A DNA stretch of 37,382 nt from positions 1 to 37,382 of the forward strand of contig PXSA01000030.1 of NCBI GenBank assembly GCA_003023565.1. Direction: 5' to 3'. The notes below the pieces were generated by a model that searched no databases, had not been told where the DNA came from, and was given only the letters and a program-made list of their open reading frames with translations. Position numbers and translations under genes: made by a program. Source of the DNA: Halobacteriales archaeon QS_9_68_17 (lineage in GTDB: Archaea > Halobacteriota > Halobacteria > Halobacteriales > Natronoarchaeaceae). This document shows positions 8,522 through 16,285 of the stretch, one piece after another. Numbering within the stretch: position 1 is the stretch's first letter; each line of letters begins with the position of its first letter.

Positions 8522-9445
8522 ATGAACGTCGTCACGCTCCTCCCCTCCGCGACCGAGATAGCGTACGCGCTCGGGGTCGACCCCGTCGGCGTCTCCCACG
8601 AGTGCGACTACCCGCCGGAGGCCGCCGAGAAACCGGCGATGAACCGCTCGCGGGTCGACCCCGAGGCGAGCAGCGAGGCGATCAACGAGCAGGTCGTCGA
8701 AGCGGAGCGCGACCACGGCGGCGTCTACGAGATAGACGTCGCGGCCCTCGACGCCGCCGACCCCGACCTCGTCGTCACGCAGGGGATCTGCGACGTCTGC
8801 GCCGTCGACGAGGTGCTCGTGGAGCGCGCGGTCGACGAGATAGACGCCGACCCCGAGATCCTCACTAGCGACCCGCACGGTTTAGCCGACCTCTACGACG
8901 ACGTCCGCCGGATCGGCGCGGCGACCGGTCGGGAGGACCGCGCCGCGGAACTCGTTGCGGACCTGCGGACACGCGTCCGCGCCATCGAGGAGCGCGCGAG
9001 CGAGGCCCAAGCGTCGCCGCGGGTCGCCGTCCTCGACTGGACCGACCCGGTGATGGTGGCGGGCCACTGGGTGCCGGAACTGGTCGAGATCGCCGGCGGG
9101 GAGTACGGCATGGCCGACCCCCGCGACCGGTCCCGCCCGCGCGAGTTCGCCGAGGTCCGCGAGTACGACCCCGAGGTGCTGGTGGCCGCCCCCTGCGGGT
9201 TCGGCCTCGACCGGACGACGGCGAACGCCGACGAACTCACCGAGAGGGTCGGGTGGGACGACCTGACGGCGGTCCGCAACGGTCGGGCCTACGCGATGGA
9301 CGGCCACAACTACCTGAACCGGCCGGGGCCGCGACTGGTCGACTCGCTGGAGCACCTCGCAGGGCTGGTCCACCCGGACCTGTTCGACGCGCCGCCGGAG
9401 AGCGCCGCGACGGCGTTCCCTTCCGCGCCGGCGACCCGCCGATGA
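8522..9445 (+). CDS. BtuF-like cobalamin/Fe-siderophore-binding fold protein, cytoplasmic
   Basis: A 307-residue class III substrate-binding-protein fold. MNVVTLLPSATEIAYALGV is the typical start of the mature BtuF/FepB domain, followed by HECDYPP, DLVVTQGICDVCAV and GRAYAMDGHNYLNRPGPRL. There is no signal peptide, lipobox or membrane helix, so this form is predicted to be cytoplasmic, unlike transporter-linked BtuF. Such orphan, signal-less members are common in haloarchaea and their ligand is unproven. No btuC or btuD gene lies nearby. The stop overlaps the JAMM start (ATGA), indicating translational coupling. Confidence 0.85.
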   Translation: MNVVTLLPSATEIAYALGVDPVGVSHECDYPPEAAEKPAMNRSRVDPEASSEAINEQVVEAERDHGGVYEIDVAALDAADPDLVVTQGICDVCAVDEVLVERAVDEIDADPEILTSDPHGLADLYDDVRRIGAATGREDRAAELVADLRTRVRAIEERASEAQASPRVAVLDWTDPVMVAGHWVPELVEIAGGEYGMADPRDRSRPREFAEVREYDPEVLVAAPCGFGLDRTTANADELTERVGWDDLTAVRNGRAYAMDGHNYLNRPGPRLVDSLEHLAGLVHPDLFDAPPESAATAFPSAPATRR

Positions 9446-9900
9446 CCGACGGCTCAGCGGGGTCCGGCGCGGCGACCGCCGACATCGTGTTCGCCGCCGA
9501 CGCGTACGAACGGCTGCTCGGCCACGCCCGCGACGGCGCGCCAGCGGAGGTCTGCGGCGTGCTCGGCGGGACGACCGGCGAAGACGACGCCGGCGAGCGC
9601 CGCGTCGACGCCGCGCTCCCGGTCGAGAACGTCGCCGACCGACCGCGGACGCGGTACGAACTCGACCCCGCAGAGCAACTGGAGCGCATCGAGGCGATAG
9701 AGACCGAGGGCGGCGATGTGGTCGGCTTCTACCACTCGCACCCGACGGGGCCGGCGAACCCGTCCGCGACCGACAGCGCGCAGGCGACGTGGCCGGGCGC
9801 GTCGTTCGTCATCGTCGACCTGCGCGACGAGCGCGTCGGGGCGTGGCGGTGGACGGGCGAGACGTTCGCGGCCGAGACGGTGCGCGTGGCCCGCGACTGA
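9442..9900 (+). CDS. JAMM/MPN+ metalloprotease, probable desampylase
   Basis: A 152-residue single MPN+ domain with a complete JAMM zinc site: Glu36 in AEVCGVLGG, His98 and His100 in HSHP, Ser108 and Asp111 in PSATD (pattern HxHx7Sx2D). Haloferax HvJAMM1, of this size and motif, cleaves ubiquitin-like SAMP proteins from their lysine conjugates. By family, this protein is expected to remove SAMPs from targets or process SAMP precursors. Supporting context: the SAMP-activating E1 UbaA and a rhodanese lie 1-2 kb away. The ATG at 9442 overlaps the BtuF-like stop by 4 nt. Confidence 0.9.
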   Translation: MTDGSAGSGAATADIVFAADAYERLLGHARDGAPAEVCGVLGGTTGEDDAGERRVDAALPVENVADRPRTRYELDPAEQLERIEAIETEGGDVVGFYHSHPTGPANPSATDSAQATWPGASFVIVDLRDERVGAWRWTGETFAAETVRVARD

Positions 9901-9962
9901 GGCGTCGGGTACGCCGGTCGGGTCCGCCATCCGTTACGGGGCTGACGCTCGCACGACTCCGC

Positions 9963-10788
9963 ATGACTCTCGCCCCGCTGCGGTTCGGTGCCGCGCTCAC
10001 GACCCGCACGACAACGATCGGCGGGAGCGCGGCCGTCGTCGTCATCATCGCCCTCTCGGGGTTTTTTCCTCTATGGAGACCGCGACGTTCTCACTGGCGG
10101 ACGACCGCGTCGAGGCGATGGTCTCCGAGGGGCTCCCCAACGCCGCGCTCGTACGGGACCTGAAGGCTGACCCCCACCGCCTGCTGGTGACGATCCTCGT
10201 CGGGAACAACGTGGTCAATATCGCGATGGCCTCCGTCCCGATGACTGTGCTCGCGCTCCATTCCCCCCTCGGCGGGGTCCGTGTCGATCTCCACGTTCGG
10301 GACCACCGCGCTCGTCCTGCCGTTCGGCGAGAGCGCGCCGAAGTCCTACGCGGTCGAGCATACCGAGTCGTGGGCGCGGCGGGTCGCCCGCTGAAGCTGT
10401 CAGAGTACCTGATGTATCCGCTGGTCGTCCGCTTCGATTCTCACCCGGATCGTCAACCGGGTGACCGGCTCCACGGCGGCGATCGAGACGCTCGACGAGC
10501 GGGTCGCGCGTTCGCGGCGACGTCAGCGTCCACGAACTCGACGAGCAACCGGCGCGTCGATCCCCGAGTGCGAGACCTTCGAGACGGTCGCGGGGTTCGT
10601 CCACGGCCGCCTCGGCCGCGAGTTCGAGGGCGATGCAGTCGAACACGACGGGGTCCGTACCGAGGTCGAGAAAACGGACGACGCGCGGACCGGGTGCCGC
10701 GCGTGACGACACCGGCGGGGCTGAGTCGCCGGACGCCGCCGATACGCCGACGGAGGACCCCACTGGAGCGGACGACGGGGAGGTCTGA
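9963..10788 (+). pseudogene. Decayed CNNM/CorC (DUF21-CBS) membrane transporter gene
   Basis: Fragments of one protein appear in order but in different frames. From 9963, MTLAPLRFGAALTT leads to VVVIIALSGFF. A frameshift at the T/C run near 10066 gives METATFSLADDRVEAMVSEG and LLVTILVGNNVVNIAMAS. Another leads to ALVLPFGESAPKSYAVEHTE, then RPLKLSEYLMYPLVV, then LTRIVNRVTGSTAAIETLDE. After that come only the C-terminal CorC_HlyC domain (CETFETVAGFVHGRLGREFE) and an acidic tail ending DDGEV with a TGA at 10786-10788. The CBS pair is absent. Intact homologues are about 450 residues; only about 275 codons remain. CNNM/CorC proteins are linked to Mg2+ transport. Confidence 0.88.
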
Positions 10789-10813
10789 GTCTCGCGGTCT
10801 ACGTTCCGTAGCG

Positions 10814-11638
10814 TCAGTCGGAGGCGATAGAGCAGGTCTCCGCGTACTCCACGTCGCGGACGGACTCGATGGCTGGGTCGTCGCCGCAGACCGGGCAGTC
10901 GGGGTTCTTCCGCAGGGGCACCTCCTCGAAGGACATGTCCATCGCGTCGTACATCAGCACGCGGCCGTCGAGCGTCTCGCCTCTGCCGAGGACGAGCTTC
11001 ACCAGTTCGGTGGCCTGGATACAGCCGACGGTGCCGGGGAGGACGCCGAGCACGCCCGTCGTCGCGCAGTCGGGGACGGTCCCCTCGGGCGGGGCCTCCG
11101 GGAACAGGCAGCGGTAGCAGGGCGAGTCGTCGTCGCCGGGGAACGTCGTCACCTGCCCCTCGAACCGGAAGATAGCGCCGTGCGAGAACGGGACGCCGGC
11201 GAGCGTACAGTAGTCGTTGACCAGATAGCGCGTCCGGAAGTTGTCGCTCGCGTCGACCACGTAGTCGTAGCCGTCGACGAGGTCCGCGACCGTGTCGGGC
11301 GTCACCCGCGCCTCGTGCGGGACGGCGTCGATGTCCGGGTTCAGTTGCTCGGCGTAGTCGACCGCGCTGTCGACCTTCGGTCGGCCGACGTCGGCGTCGC
11401 CGTGGATTATCTGGCGCTGGAGGTTGCTCCGCTCGACCACGTCGTCGTCGACGACGCCGAGGCGGCCGACGCCCGCCGCCGCGAGGTACTGGATGACGGG
11501 CGACCCGAGGCCGCCGGCTCCGACGACGAGGACGGCGGCGTCGAGGAGGCGCTGCTGCCCCTCCGGGCCGACCTCGTCCATGATGATGTGCCGGGAGTAG
11601 CGGTCGAGTTGGGTCCCGTCCAGATCGAGGTCGCTCAT
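10814..11638 (-). CDS. ubaA: UbaA, E1-like SAMP/MoaD-activating enzyme (ThiF/MoeB family)
   Basis: A 274-residue ThiF/MoeB-type adenylyltransferase. The nucleotide-binding loop is GAGGLG (40-45), the Mg-ATP Asp is in DASDN (129-133), the zinc pairs are CYRC (174-177) and CPVC near 252, and the candidate catalytic Cys191 is in PDCATTG. In Haloferax volcanii UbaA adenylates the C-terminal Gly-Gly of SAMPs, both for protein sampylation and for sulfur delivery to tRNA thiolation and molybdopterin. The start at 11638 gives RYSRHIIMDEVGPEGQQRL near residue 13, as in the family, and lies 28 nt after a TATA-like box. It is divergent from the rhodanese gene. Confidence 0.92.
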   Translation of the reverse strand: MSDLDLDGTQLDRYSRHIIMDEVGPEGQQRLLDAAVLVVGAGGLGSPVIQYLAAAGVGRLGVVDDDVVERSNLQRQIIHGDADVGRPKVDSAVDYAEQLNPDIDAVPHEARVTPDTVADLVDGYDYVVDASDNFRTRYLVNDYCTLAGVPFSHGAIFRFEGQVTTFPGDDDSPCYRCLFPEAPPEGTVPDCATTGVLGVLPGTVGCIQATELVKLVLGRGETLDGRVLMYDAMDMSFEEVPLRKNPDCPVCGDDPAIESVRDVEYAETCSIASD

Positions 11639-11659
11639 GCCCCGTGCTTGCGGCGGTAC

Positions 11660-11670
11660 GGGCTTAAACC
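11660..11670. promoter_or_regulatory. Bidirectional TATA-like box between ubaA and rhodanese
   Basis: GGGCTTAAACC reads as TTTAAG on the minus strand, about 28 nt before the ubaA ATG. On the plus strand it reads CTTAAA, about 24 nt before a GTG at 11689. A single near-palindromic AT core may serve both divergent genes. Confidence 0.4.
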
Positions 11671-11719
11671 GTCCGCCGCCGGTCAGCGGTGCGGGCGGGG
11701 TCGGCGGGTCCGACGCCCC

Positions 11720-12028
11720 ATCACGCCCGCGGAACTGCGAGAGCGACTGACCGACGGCGACGACGTGGACGTCGTCGACATCCGCCCCGCCGCGGCCTAC
11801 GAGGCGGGGCACATCCCCGACGCGGAGAACGTCCCGTTCCCCGAGTTCACGTCGGCGGTCGAGGAGCGCGACTGGGGCAGCGATATCGTCGTTGCCTGCC
11901 CCGTCGGGCAGAGTTCGATACAGGCGGGACGCCTGCTCGAATCCCACGAGAACGTGGGGCCGGAGACGACGGTCGCGTCGCTCGACGGCGGCTACGAGGA
12001 ATGGGACGGCGACCTGGAGGAGGCGTGA
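11720..12028 (+). CDS. Single-domain rhodanese (sulfurtransferase), start codon unclear
   Basis: About 102 residues of rhodanese domain: ITPAELRERLTDGDDVDVVD, RPAAAYEAGHIPDAENVPF and the active-site loop VVACPVGQSS with a likely catalytic Cys, then SLDGGYEEWDG. Single-domain rhodaneses carry persulfide sulfur, and one beside UbaA suggests sulfur supply to SAMP/MoaD-type carriers (inference). No ATG or GTG lies in frame just before the domain. The only nearby in-frame candidate is a TTG at 11648, before the TATA-like box. A well-placed GTG at 11689 is in another frame, so a small N-terminal frameshift or an unusual start is likely. Coordinates mark the supported domain. Confidence 0.75.
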   Translation: MTPAELRERLTDGDDVDVVDIRPAAAYEAGHIPDAENVPFPEFTSAVEERDWGSDIVVACPVGQSSIQAGRLLESHENVGPETTVASLDGGYEEWDGDLEEA

Positions 12029-12273
12029 GCGAGTTCGAGAGCCTCGCCGACCCCCTGTCCTGTTCGGAGTGCGGCGAGCGGATAGATGCCGGCTACGTCC
12101 CCGCGGACGGCGAGGCGCTCCGGCGCGACGAGGCCGTCTGCGAGACCTGCGGCTGGGGAACGGTCGGCCATATGGGCTGTGCGCCGACGCTCACGGACTT
12201 CGACGACCCCGATGCGCTGGTCCGAGTCGAGGGCGGGCCGGGGGACTACGGCGTCGGCGACGTCAAGGAGTAA
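12025..12273 (+). CDS. Small zinc-ribbon protein (CxxC...CxxC)
   Basis: An 82-residue acidic protein with CSECGERID (about 13-21) and CETCGWG (about 40-46), two CxxC knuckles spaced for one zinc. The rest has no recognisable domain. GTG at 12025 overlaps the rhodanese TGA, so the two are translationally coupled; a zinc-ribbon partner to a sulfurtransferase would fit a redox or sulfur-transfer pair, but that is inference. Haloarchaea carry many such tiny zinc proteins, some affecting motility or biofilm, mostly uncharacterised. Confidence 0.8.
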   Translation: MSEFESLADPLSCSECGERIDAGYVPADGEALRRDEAVCETCGWGTVGHMGCAPTLTDFDDPDALVRVEGGPGDYGVGDVKE

Positions 12274-12533
12274 GCGGGCGCTGAAGCCGTTCACGCGTCG
12301 ACCGGCAGTTCGGGCGTCGGTCGAACGCGTCGGTGTGGTCGATCGCTACCGTAGCTACCCGTCCCCCGCCTCCGGCGGTCGGCTGACGTGCACGAGTGGT
12401 AGCGGCTCCTCGGACATGCGCGTTCGTTTCGTCCAGCGAGTTGTACTGTCGTTCGTCCGCGCTCGGGTCCCCGTCCGTCGCCCGCCGGACGTGTCGATGA
12501 ACCGTGAAACGGCAGGTGCTGTCACACCCTCAC

Positions 12534-12542
12534 GATTTATGT
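12534..12542 (+). promoter_or_regulatory. TATA-like box of the HVO_0416-type zinc-finger gene
   Basis: GATTTATGT is centred 30 nt upstream of the ATG at 12568. Between them lies an inverted repeat, GTGGT...ACCAC. The preceding 12274-12533 shows no gene. Confidence 0.45.
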
Positions 12543-12567
12543 AGTGGTGTGGCATACCGTACCACGT

Positions 12568-12753
12568 ATGGCATCAGCACCCGACGACTCCGGCGACGAC
12601 GTTTTCGACCAGTTCCTCTCGCAGCGCGGTCACGAGACGGAGCGAGCAGACTGGGAGACAACGCATAACAAGAAGCAGTGCCCGGAGTGCGGCGGGGTTC
12701 ACGACACTTCGGCGGCGGAGTGTTCGGTCTGCGGTTGGGGTCCGCCCGAGTGA
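12568..12753 (+). CDS. HVO_0416-family zinc-finger protein
   Basis: A 61-residue protein with an acidic N-terminal helix (DDSGDDVFDQFLSQRGHETE) and a C-terminal zinc ribbon, CPECGGVHDTSAAECSVCGW. The layout matches the haloarchaeal HVO_0416 zinc-finger family of about 60 residues, whose role is unknown. The WETTHNKKQCPECGG junction is especially characteristic. An in-frame ATG at 12544 also exists, but the TATA spacing supports 12568. It lies among three small zinc proteins within about 1 kb. Confidence 0.87.
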   Translation: MASAPDDSGDDVFDQFLSQRGHETERADWETTHNKKQCPECGGVHDTSAAECSVCGWGPPE

Positions 12754-12826
12754 CGCGGCGGTACTCGTCTCGGTCGTTCGCCGGTCGGTGACCGAGAGCC
12801 GTCCGACGCTTCGCCGTCCTTATTGG

Positions 12827-12842
12827 TATGTGTTAACACATA
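12827..12842. promoter_or_regulatory. 16-bp perfect palindrome, candidate operator
   Basis: TATGTGTTAACACATA is its own reverse complement and lies about 40 nt upstream of the TATA-like region of the next gene, in a sharply AT-rich stretch. Its GTGTTAACA core also occurs at 1418-1426. The position fits binding by a dimeric activator or repressor. Confidence 0.45.
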
Positions 12843-12878
12843 TCGTGTTAGGAACGCCTATCAGCGATAAAATTATAA

Positions 12879-12888
12879 CATATTATTT
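12879..12888 (+). promoter_or_regulatory. TATA-like box of the small zinc-finger gene
   Basis: CATATTATTT is centred about 29 nt before the ATG at 12913, within the most AT-rich 60 bases of the window. A short inverted repeat, GTGTC-CCTGGA-GACAC, occupies 12895-12910 at the expected transcription start. Confidence 0.5.
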
Positions 12889-12912
12889 CTTCAGGTGTCC
12901 CTGGAGACACAA

Positions 12913-13071
12913 ATGTCGGAGTGCCAGAACTGCGGGTCGTTCGTAACGGATGCATACGCACGAGTGTTCACACCGCGCGGCGTCGAGGACCCGCGCGTGT
13001 GTCCGGACTGCAAGGACAAGATCCGCGACGGGAGCGACGTCCGCAAGGCTCGCTCTCCGCGGAACAGCTGA
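12913..13071 (+). CDS. Small zinc-finger protein (DUF7563-like)
   Basis: A 52-residue protein (MSECQNCGSFVTDAYARVFT) with two CxxC knuckles, CQNC at 4-7 and CPDC near 30-33, and a basic C-terminus ending RKARSPRNS. It matches the small haloarchaeal family usually labelled DUF7563, found in many copies per genome and often near transcription or mobile genes. The fold is a minimal zinc ribbon; no function is established. It has the strongest promoter-like region in the window, with a 16-bp palindrome and clear TATA box, so regulated or high expression is plausible. It ends about 88 nt before the helicase gene, which has its own TATA box. Confidence 0.82.
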   Translation: MSECQNCGSFVTDAYARVFTPRGVEDPRVCPDCKDKIRDGSDVRKARSPRNS

Positions 13072-13126
13072 CCGGCGTCTTCCGGAAGCGTTCGGCCGAC
13101 CGACAGCGTCGGATCGATCCCAGGAG

Positions 13127-13136
13127 GCTTATTATC
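13127..13136 (+). promoter_or_regulatory. TATA-like box of the helicase gene
   Basis: GCTTATTATC is centred about 28 nt before the ATG at 13159. It supports that codon over the GTG six bases upstream. Confidence 0.45.
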
Positions 13137-13158
13137 GTCGGGGGCATGGAGTGTGACA

Positions 13159-14997
13159 ATGAATCAGTCCGACACGGCCGTGACCCGGCTGTTCGGCGGT
13201 CCGGGGAGCGGGAAGACGACGGCCCTCCTCGACCGTGTCGAGGGTATCCTGGAGGACGAGGGCGTCGAGATGCGGGACGTGCTCGTCGTCTCTTACACGC
13301 GCGCCGCCGCCGCGGAGGTCCGCGAGCGTCTCGCGGAGCGCCTCGACGAGAACCCCCGCTCGCTGAAGGGGAACGTCTGCACGATGCACGCGAAGGCGTA
13401 CGAACTGCTCGACCTCTCCCGTAGCGACGTGGTCGGCGAGAGCGCCAAAGAGGAGTTCTGCGAGGGGTACGGGATCGAGTTCGAGGACGAACACGGCGGT
13501 GCGGGCCGTCGCACCGCCCGGTCGACGACCATCGGCAACAAGATCATCGCGACGAGCCAGTGGCTCCAGCGGACGAACCGCGAGGTCGCCGACTGGTACG
13601 ACGTGCCCTTCCAGTGGGACGACGAGACCGTCCGCCTGCCGCCGGAGATCGACGACCGGGCACAGGAGGGGAACAAGTACACGCCCACCTGGCCGAGCGA
13701 CGACGACCGCATCGACGTCCCCGAGGCGATCCGCGGGTGGCGCAACTACAAGGGCGAGAACGACCTCGTCGGCTTCGCCGACATGCTGGAGCGCGTCCAG
13801 CAGCGCTCGCTCCAGCCGACCGTCGACTACCTGATCATCGACGAGTTCCAGGACATCACCAAGCTACAGTACGAGGTGTACGAGGAGTGGAAACCCCATC
13901 TGGAGAAGGTGCTCATCGCGGGCGACGACGACCAGGTCGTCTACGCGTGGCAGGGTGCCGACCCGCGACTGCTCCTGGAGGAGGGCGGCGAGGACGTCAT
14001 CCTCGACACCTCCTACCGCCTCCCGTCGCGCATCCTCCACACGGTGCAACAGGAGATCGGTCACATCGACGAGCGTCAGGAGAAGAACCTCTCGCCCCGG
14101 ACCGAGGGCGGCGTCGTCGAGGCCGTCGAGAGCCCGTCGATGCTGGACCTGGTGCGGGACGTCCGCCGGACCATCAACACGAACGACGGGTCGATCATGA
14201 TCCTGTTCCGGGCGCGCTACCAGATGTTCCGGTTCATCGACGAGTTCATCTCCGAGGGCATCCCGTTCCAGTGTCTCACCGACCAGCGGATGTGGACCGA
14301 CCGCCTCGACCAGTACGTCACCGCGGTCGAGCGTATCGACGAGGGGAAGGACGTGACGGGCCTGCAGGCGCGCCGCCTCGCCGACATGCTTCAGGACTCC
14401 GCGTTCGGCACCAACGACCGCGACGACCTGTTCGACTACATCGACGAGCGCGAGGAAGCGGCCGACACTGACGACCTCGCCGAGATCCGGATCGACGCCG
14501 ACGAGGTCAACGACCGCGCCCCGTTCATGCCCGGTCCGGCCTCCGCCGCCGACATGGTGCGGAAGGTCACCAGCTTCCAGAAAAAGAGCATGCGGGCGTA
14601 CTTCGCGTCGGACGAGTACGACGACATGGACCGCGACCGCTTCCGGGTCGGCACCATCCACAGCGCGAAGGGCCGCGAGGCCGACCACGTGTTCGTCGCG
14701 ACCGACCTGACGGAGAAAGTCGTCGAGCAGATGGCCGCCACCGTCGAGGACCCGACGGACGTGCCCGGTTGCAAGGAGTTCACCAAGACGACCACGCCCG
14801 TGCCGACGCTGACCGACAACGAGCGCCGGGTCTTCTACGTCGGCATGAGCCGCGCTCGGGAACGGCTCGTCCTGCTGGAGAACCTCGTCGACGGCGCGCC
14901 GACCCTGCCCGTCGACGTGCTCCTCCACAACGAGCCGACCGAGACGGACATCGAGAAGCTCATCGACGAGGCGAAAGAGCCGCTCGAAGCCCAGTAA
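13159..14997 (+). CDS. UvrD/Rep-type superfamily 1A DNA helicase
   Basis: A 612-residue helicase with all core motifs: Walker A GGPGSGKTTALL (about 14-25), motif Ia VVSYTRAAAAEVRERL, Walker B DYLIIDEFQDIT, motif III AGDDDQVVYAWQGAD, motif IV TSYRLPSRI, motif V GTIHSAKGREADHVFVA and motif VI RVFYVGMSRARERLVLL. These make it an ATP-driven 3'-5' translocase or helicase of the UvrD/Rep/PcrA group. Archaeal members probably act in repair, replication restart or protein displacement; the exact pathway is not readable here. No nuclease domain is seen. It is followed after 6 nt by the M24-fold gene, so the pair is likely one transcript. Confidence 0.92.
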   Translation: MNQSDTAVTRLFGGPGSGKTTALLDRVEGILEDEGVEMRDVLVVSYTRAAAAEVRERLAERLDENPRSLKGNVCTMHAKAYELLDLSRSDVVGESAKEEFCEGYGIEFEDEHGGAGRRTARSTTIGNKIIATSQWLQRTNREVADWYDVPFQWDDETVRLPPEIDDRAQEGNKYTPTWPSDDDRIDVPEAIRGWRNYKGENDLVGFADMLERVQQRSLQPTVDYLIIDEFQDITKLQYEVYEEWKPHLEKVLIAGDDDQVVYAWQGADPRLLLEEGGEDVILDTSYRLPSRILHTVQQEIGHIDERQEKNLSPRTEGGVVEAVESPSMLDLVRDVRRTINTNDGSIMILFRARYQMFRFIDEFISEGIPFQCLTDQRMWTDRLDQYVTAVERIDEGKDVTGLQARRLADMLQDSAFGTNDRDDLFDYIDEREEAADTDDLAEIRIDADEVNDRAPFMPGPASAADMVRKVTSFQKKSMRAYFASDEYDDMDRDRFRVGTIHSAKGREADHVFVATDLTEKVVEQMAATVEDPTDVPGCKEFTKTTTPVPTLTDNERRVFYVGMSRARERLVLLENLVDGAPTLPVDVLLHNEPTETDIEKLIDEAKEPLEAQ

Positions 14998-15003
14998 CCC
15001 GGC

Positions 15004-16080
15004 ATGGCGTCGCTCCCGACCGACGCGATCGACGCCGCCATCGCGGAGCGCGACGCCGCCGCCTTTCTCCACGCCGGCCGCACCGACCAGCCGACGCTGC
15101 GCTACTGCGCCGGTCCGCTTCCGGACGGCGAGGCGGCCGTCGTCTACGCCGACGGGCGCGCGACGCTCTGTGTCCCGCCGGAGCTGGCCGCGGCGACCGG
15201 CCCGAACGTCCGGTCGAGCGACGCCCCCGTCGGGAAGCAGGCCGTCGCCGTCCTCGACGAACTCGGCGTCGATGGGGCGGTGCTGACGCCCCGGAACGTC
15301 CCGCACGACGCCGCGCTGTACGCCGAGAACGCGGGCTACGACCTCGCGTCGACCGACGCGGTCGAGCGAGCGCGGGCGGGCAAGTCGGCCGGCGAGCGCG
15401 ACCGGATCGCCGACGCCGGAGCGGCCGCGGTCGCCGGCATCGAGCGGGCGCGGGCGGCGTTGCGGGAGGCGAACGTCGCTGACGGAACGCTCTGCCGCGG
15501 GGGCGACCCCCTCTCCGTGCGCGCGCTCCGCGAGGCAGTCGACGCCGCGGTGTACGCGAGCGGGGCGACCCCGGCGAACGACACCCGAGTGACCGTCGGA
15601 GCGGGCGAACGGGCACCCGACGCGCCGATACCGGCCGCCGAGACGGTCGTCGTTCGCGTCGCGCCGCGGGAGCCCGGCGGCTACCGCGCCCCCCTCGCCC
15701 GGACGTTCGTCGTCGAGGGCGAGGGCGGGTGGGAGCGCCGCGCCCAACTCGCCGTCGAGCGCGCGATGGACTCCGCGCTCCGCGAACTCGAAGCGGGCGT
15801 GCCGGCGTCGACGATCCGCGAGGAGGTGATGATCGAGTGCGGCGCGTACGGCTTCGCCGACGACGCGCTCCCCGAGACGGCGGGCCACGGCGTCGGTCTC
15901 GCCGTCCGGGAACGGCCGGCCCTGCGCGACGACGACCCGCTGGCGGCCGGGACGGTGCTCGCGATAACTCCCTCGGTCGCGGAGCCGGACGGCGGCGAAG
16001 TGTCGGTGACTGACCTCGTCGCGGTCACGGAGGACGGATACGAGTCGCTCGGGTCGACCGAGCGCTCGCTGCGGCCGTGA
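15004..16080 (+). CDS. M24-fold (aminopeptidase P/prolidase-like) protein lacking the metal site
   Basis: A 358-residue two-domain protein: a creatinase-like N-terminal domain (about 1-130) and a pita-bread M24 domain. The M24 landmarks are visible but stripped of metal ligands. The strand that normally reads (I/V)DxG...GYxxDxTRTF is VRVAPREPGGYRAPLARTF (about 217-235), with both Asp lost. GHGVGL keeps one His (His295), but the usual VHE is VRE. The two C-terminal ligand Glu are replaced by Thr (LAITPSVA, VSVTDLVAV). Four of five dinuclear-metal ligands are therefore missing, and peptidase activity is unlikely. The fold is used for non-catalytic binding in Spt16 and Ebp1. It follows the helicase by 6 nt. 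Confidence 0.88.
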   Translation: MASLPTDAIDAAIAERDAAAFLHAGRTDQPTLRYCAGPLPDGEAAVVYADGRATLCVPPELAAATGPNVRSSDAPVGKQAVAVLDELGVDGAVLTPRNVPHDAALYAENAGYDLASTDAVERARAGKSAGERDRIADAGAAAVAGIERARAALREANVADGTLCRGGDPLSVRALREAVDAAVYASGATPANDTRVTVGAGERAPDAPIPAAETVVVRVAPREPGGYRAPLARTFVVEGEGGWERRAQLAVERAMDSALRELEAGVPASTIREEVMIECGAYGFADDALPETAGHGVGLAVRERPALRDDDPLAAGTVLAITPSVAEPDGGEVSVTDLVAVTEDGYESLGSTERSLRP

Positions 16081-16285
16081 CGCGCCGCCGAACGCTTTTG
16101 TCCCCGGTCGCTCATCCAAGGACGAGGGCGACGCGCGGTTCGAGTTCGCGGAGCGCCGCCCGTCGTAGCGACGGCCGTCCTTCTTTGCGACCGCTACCGT
16201 AGTACGGCCATGTCCGACTACGACCTTTCGGACGCGGGGAGACGTGTCCGTCGGGAGACGGGAACGGTCGGTCCCGGCGGCCGCG

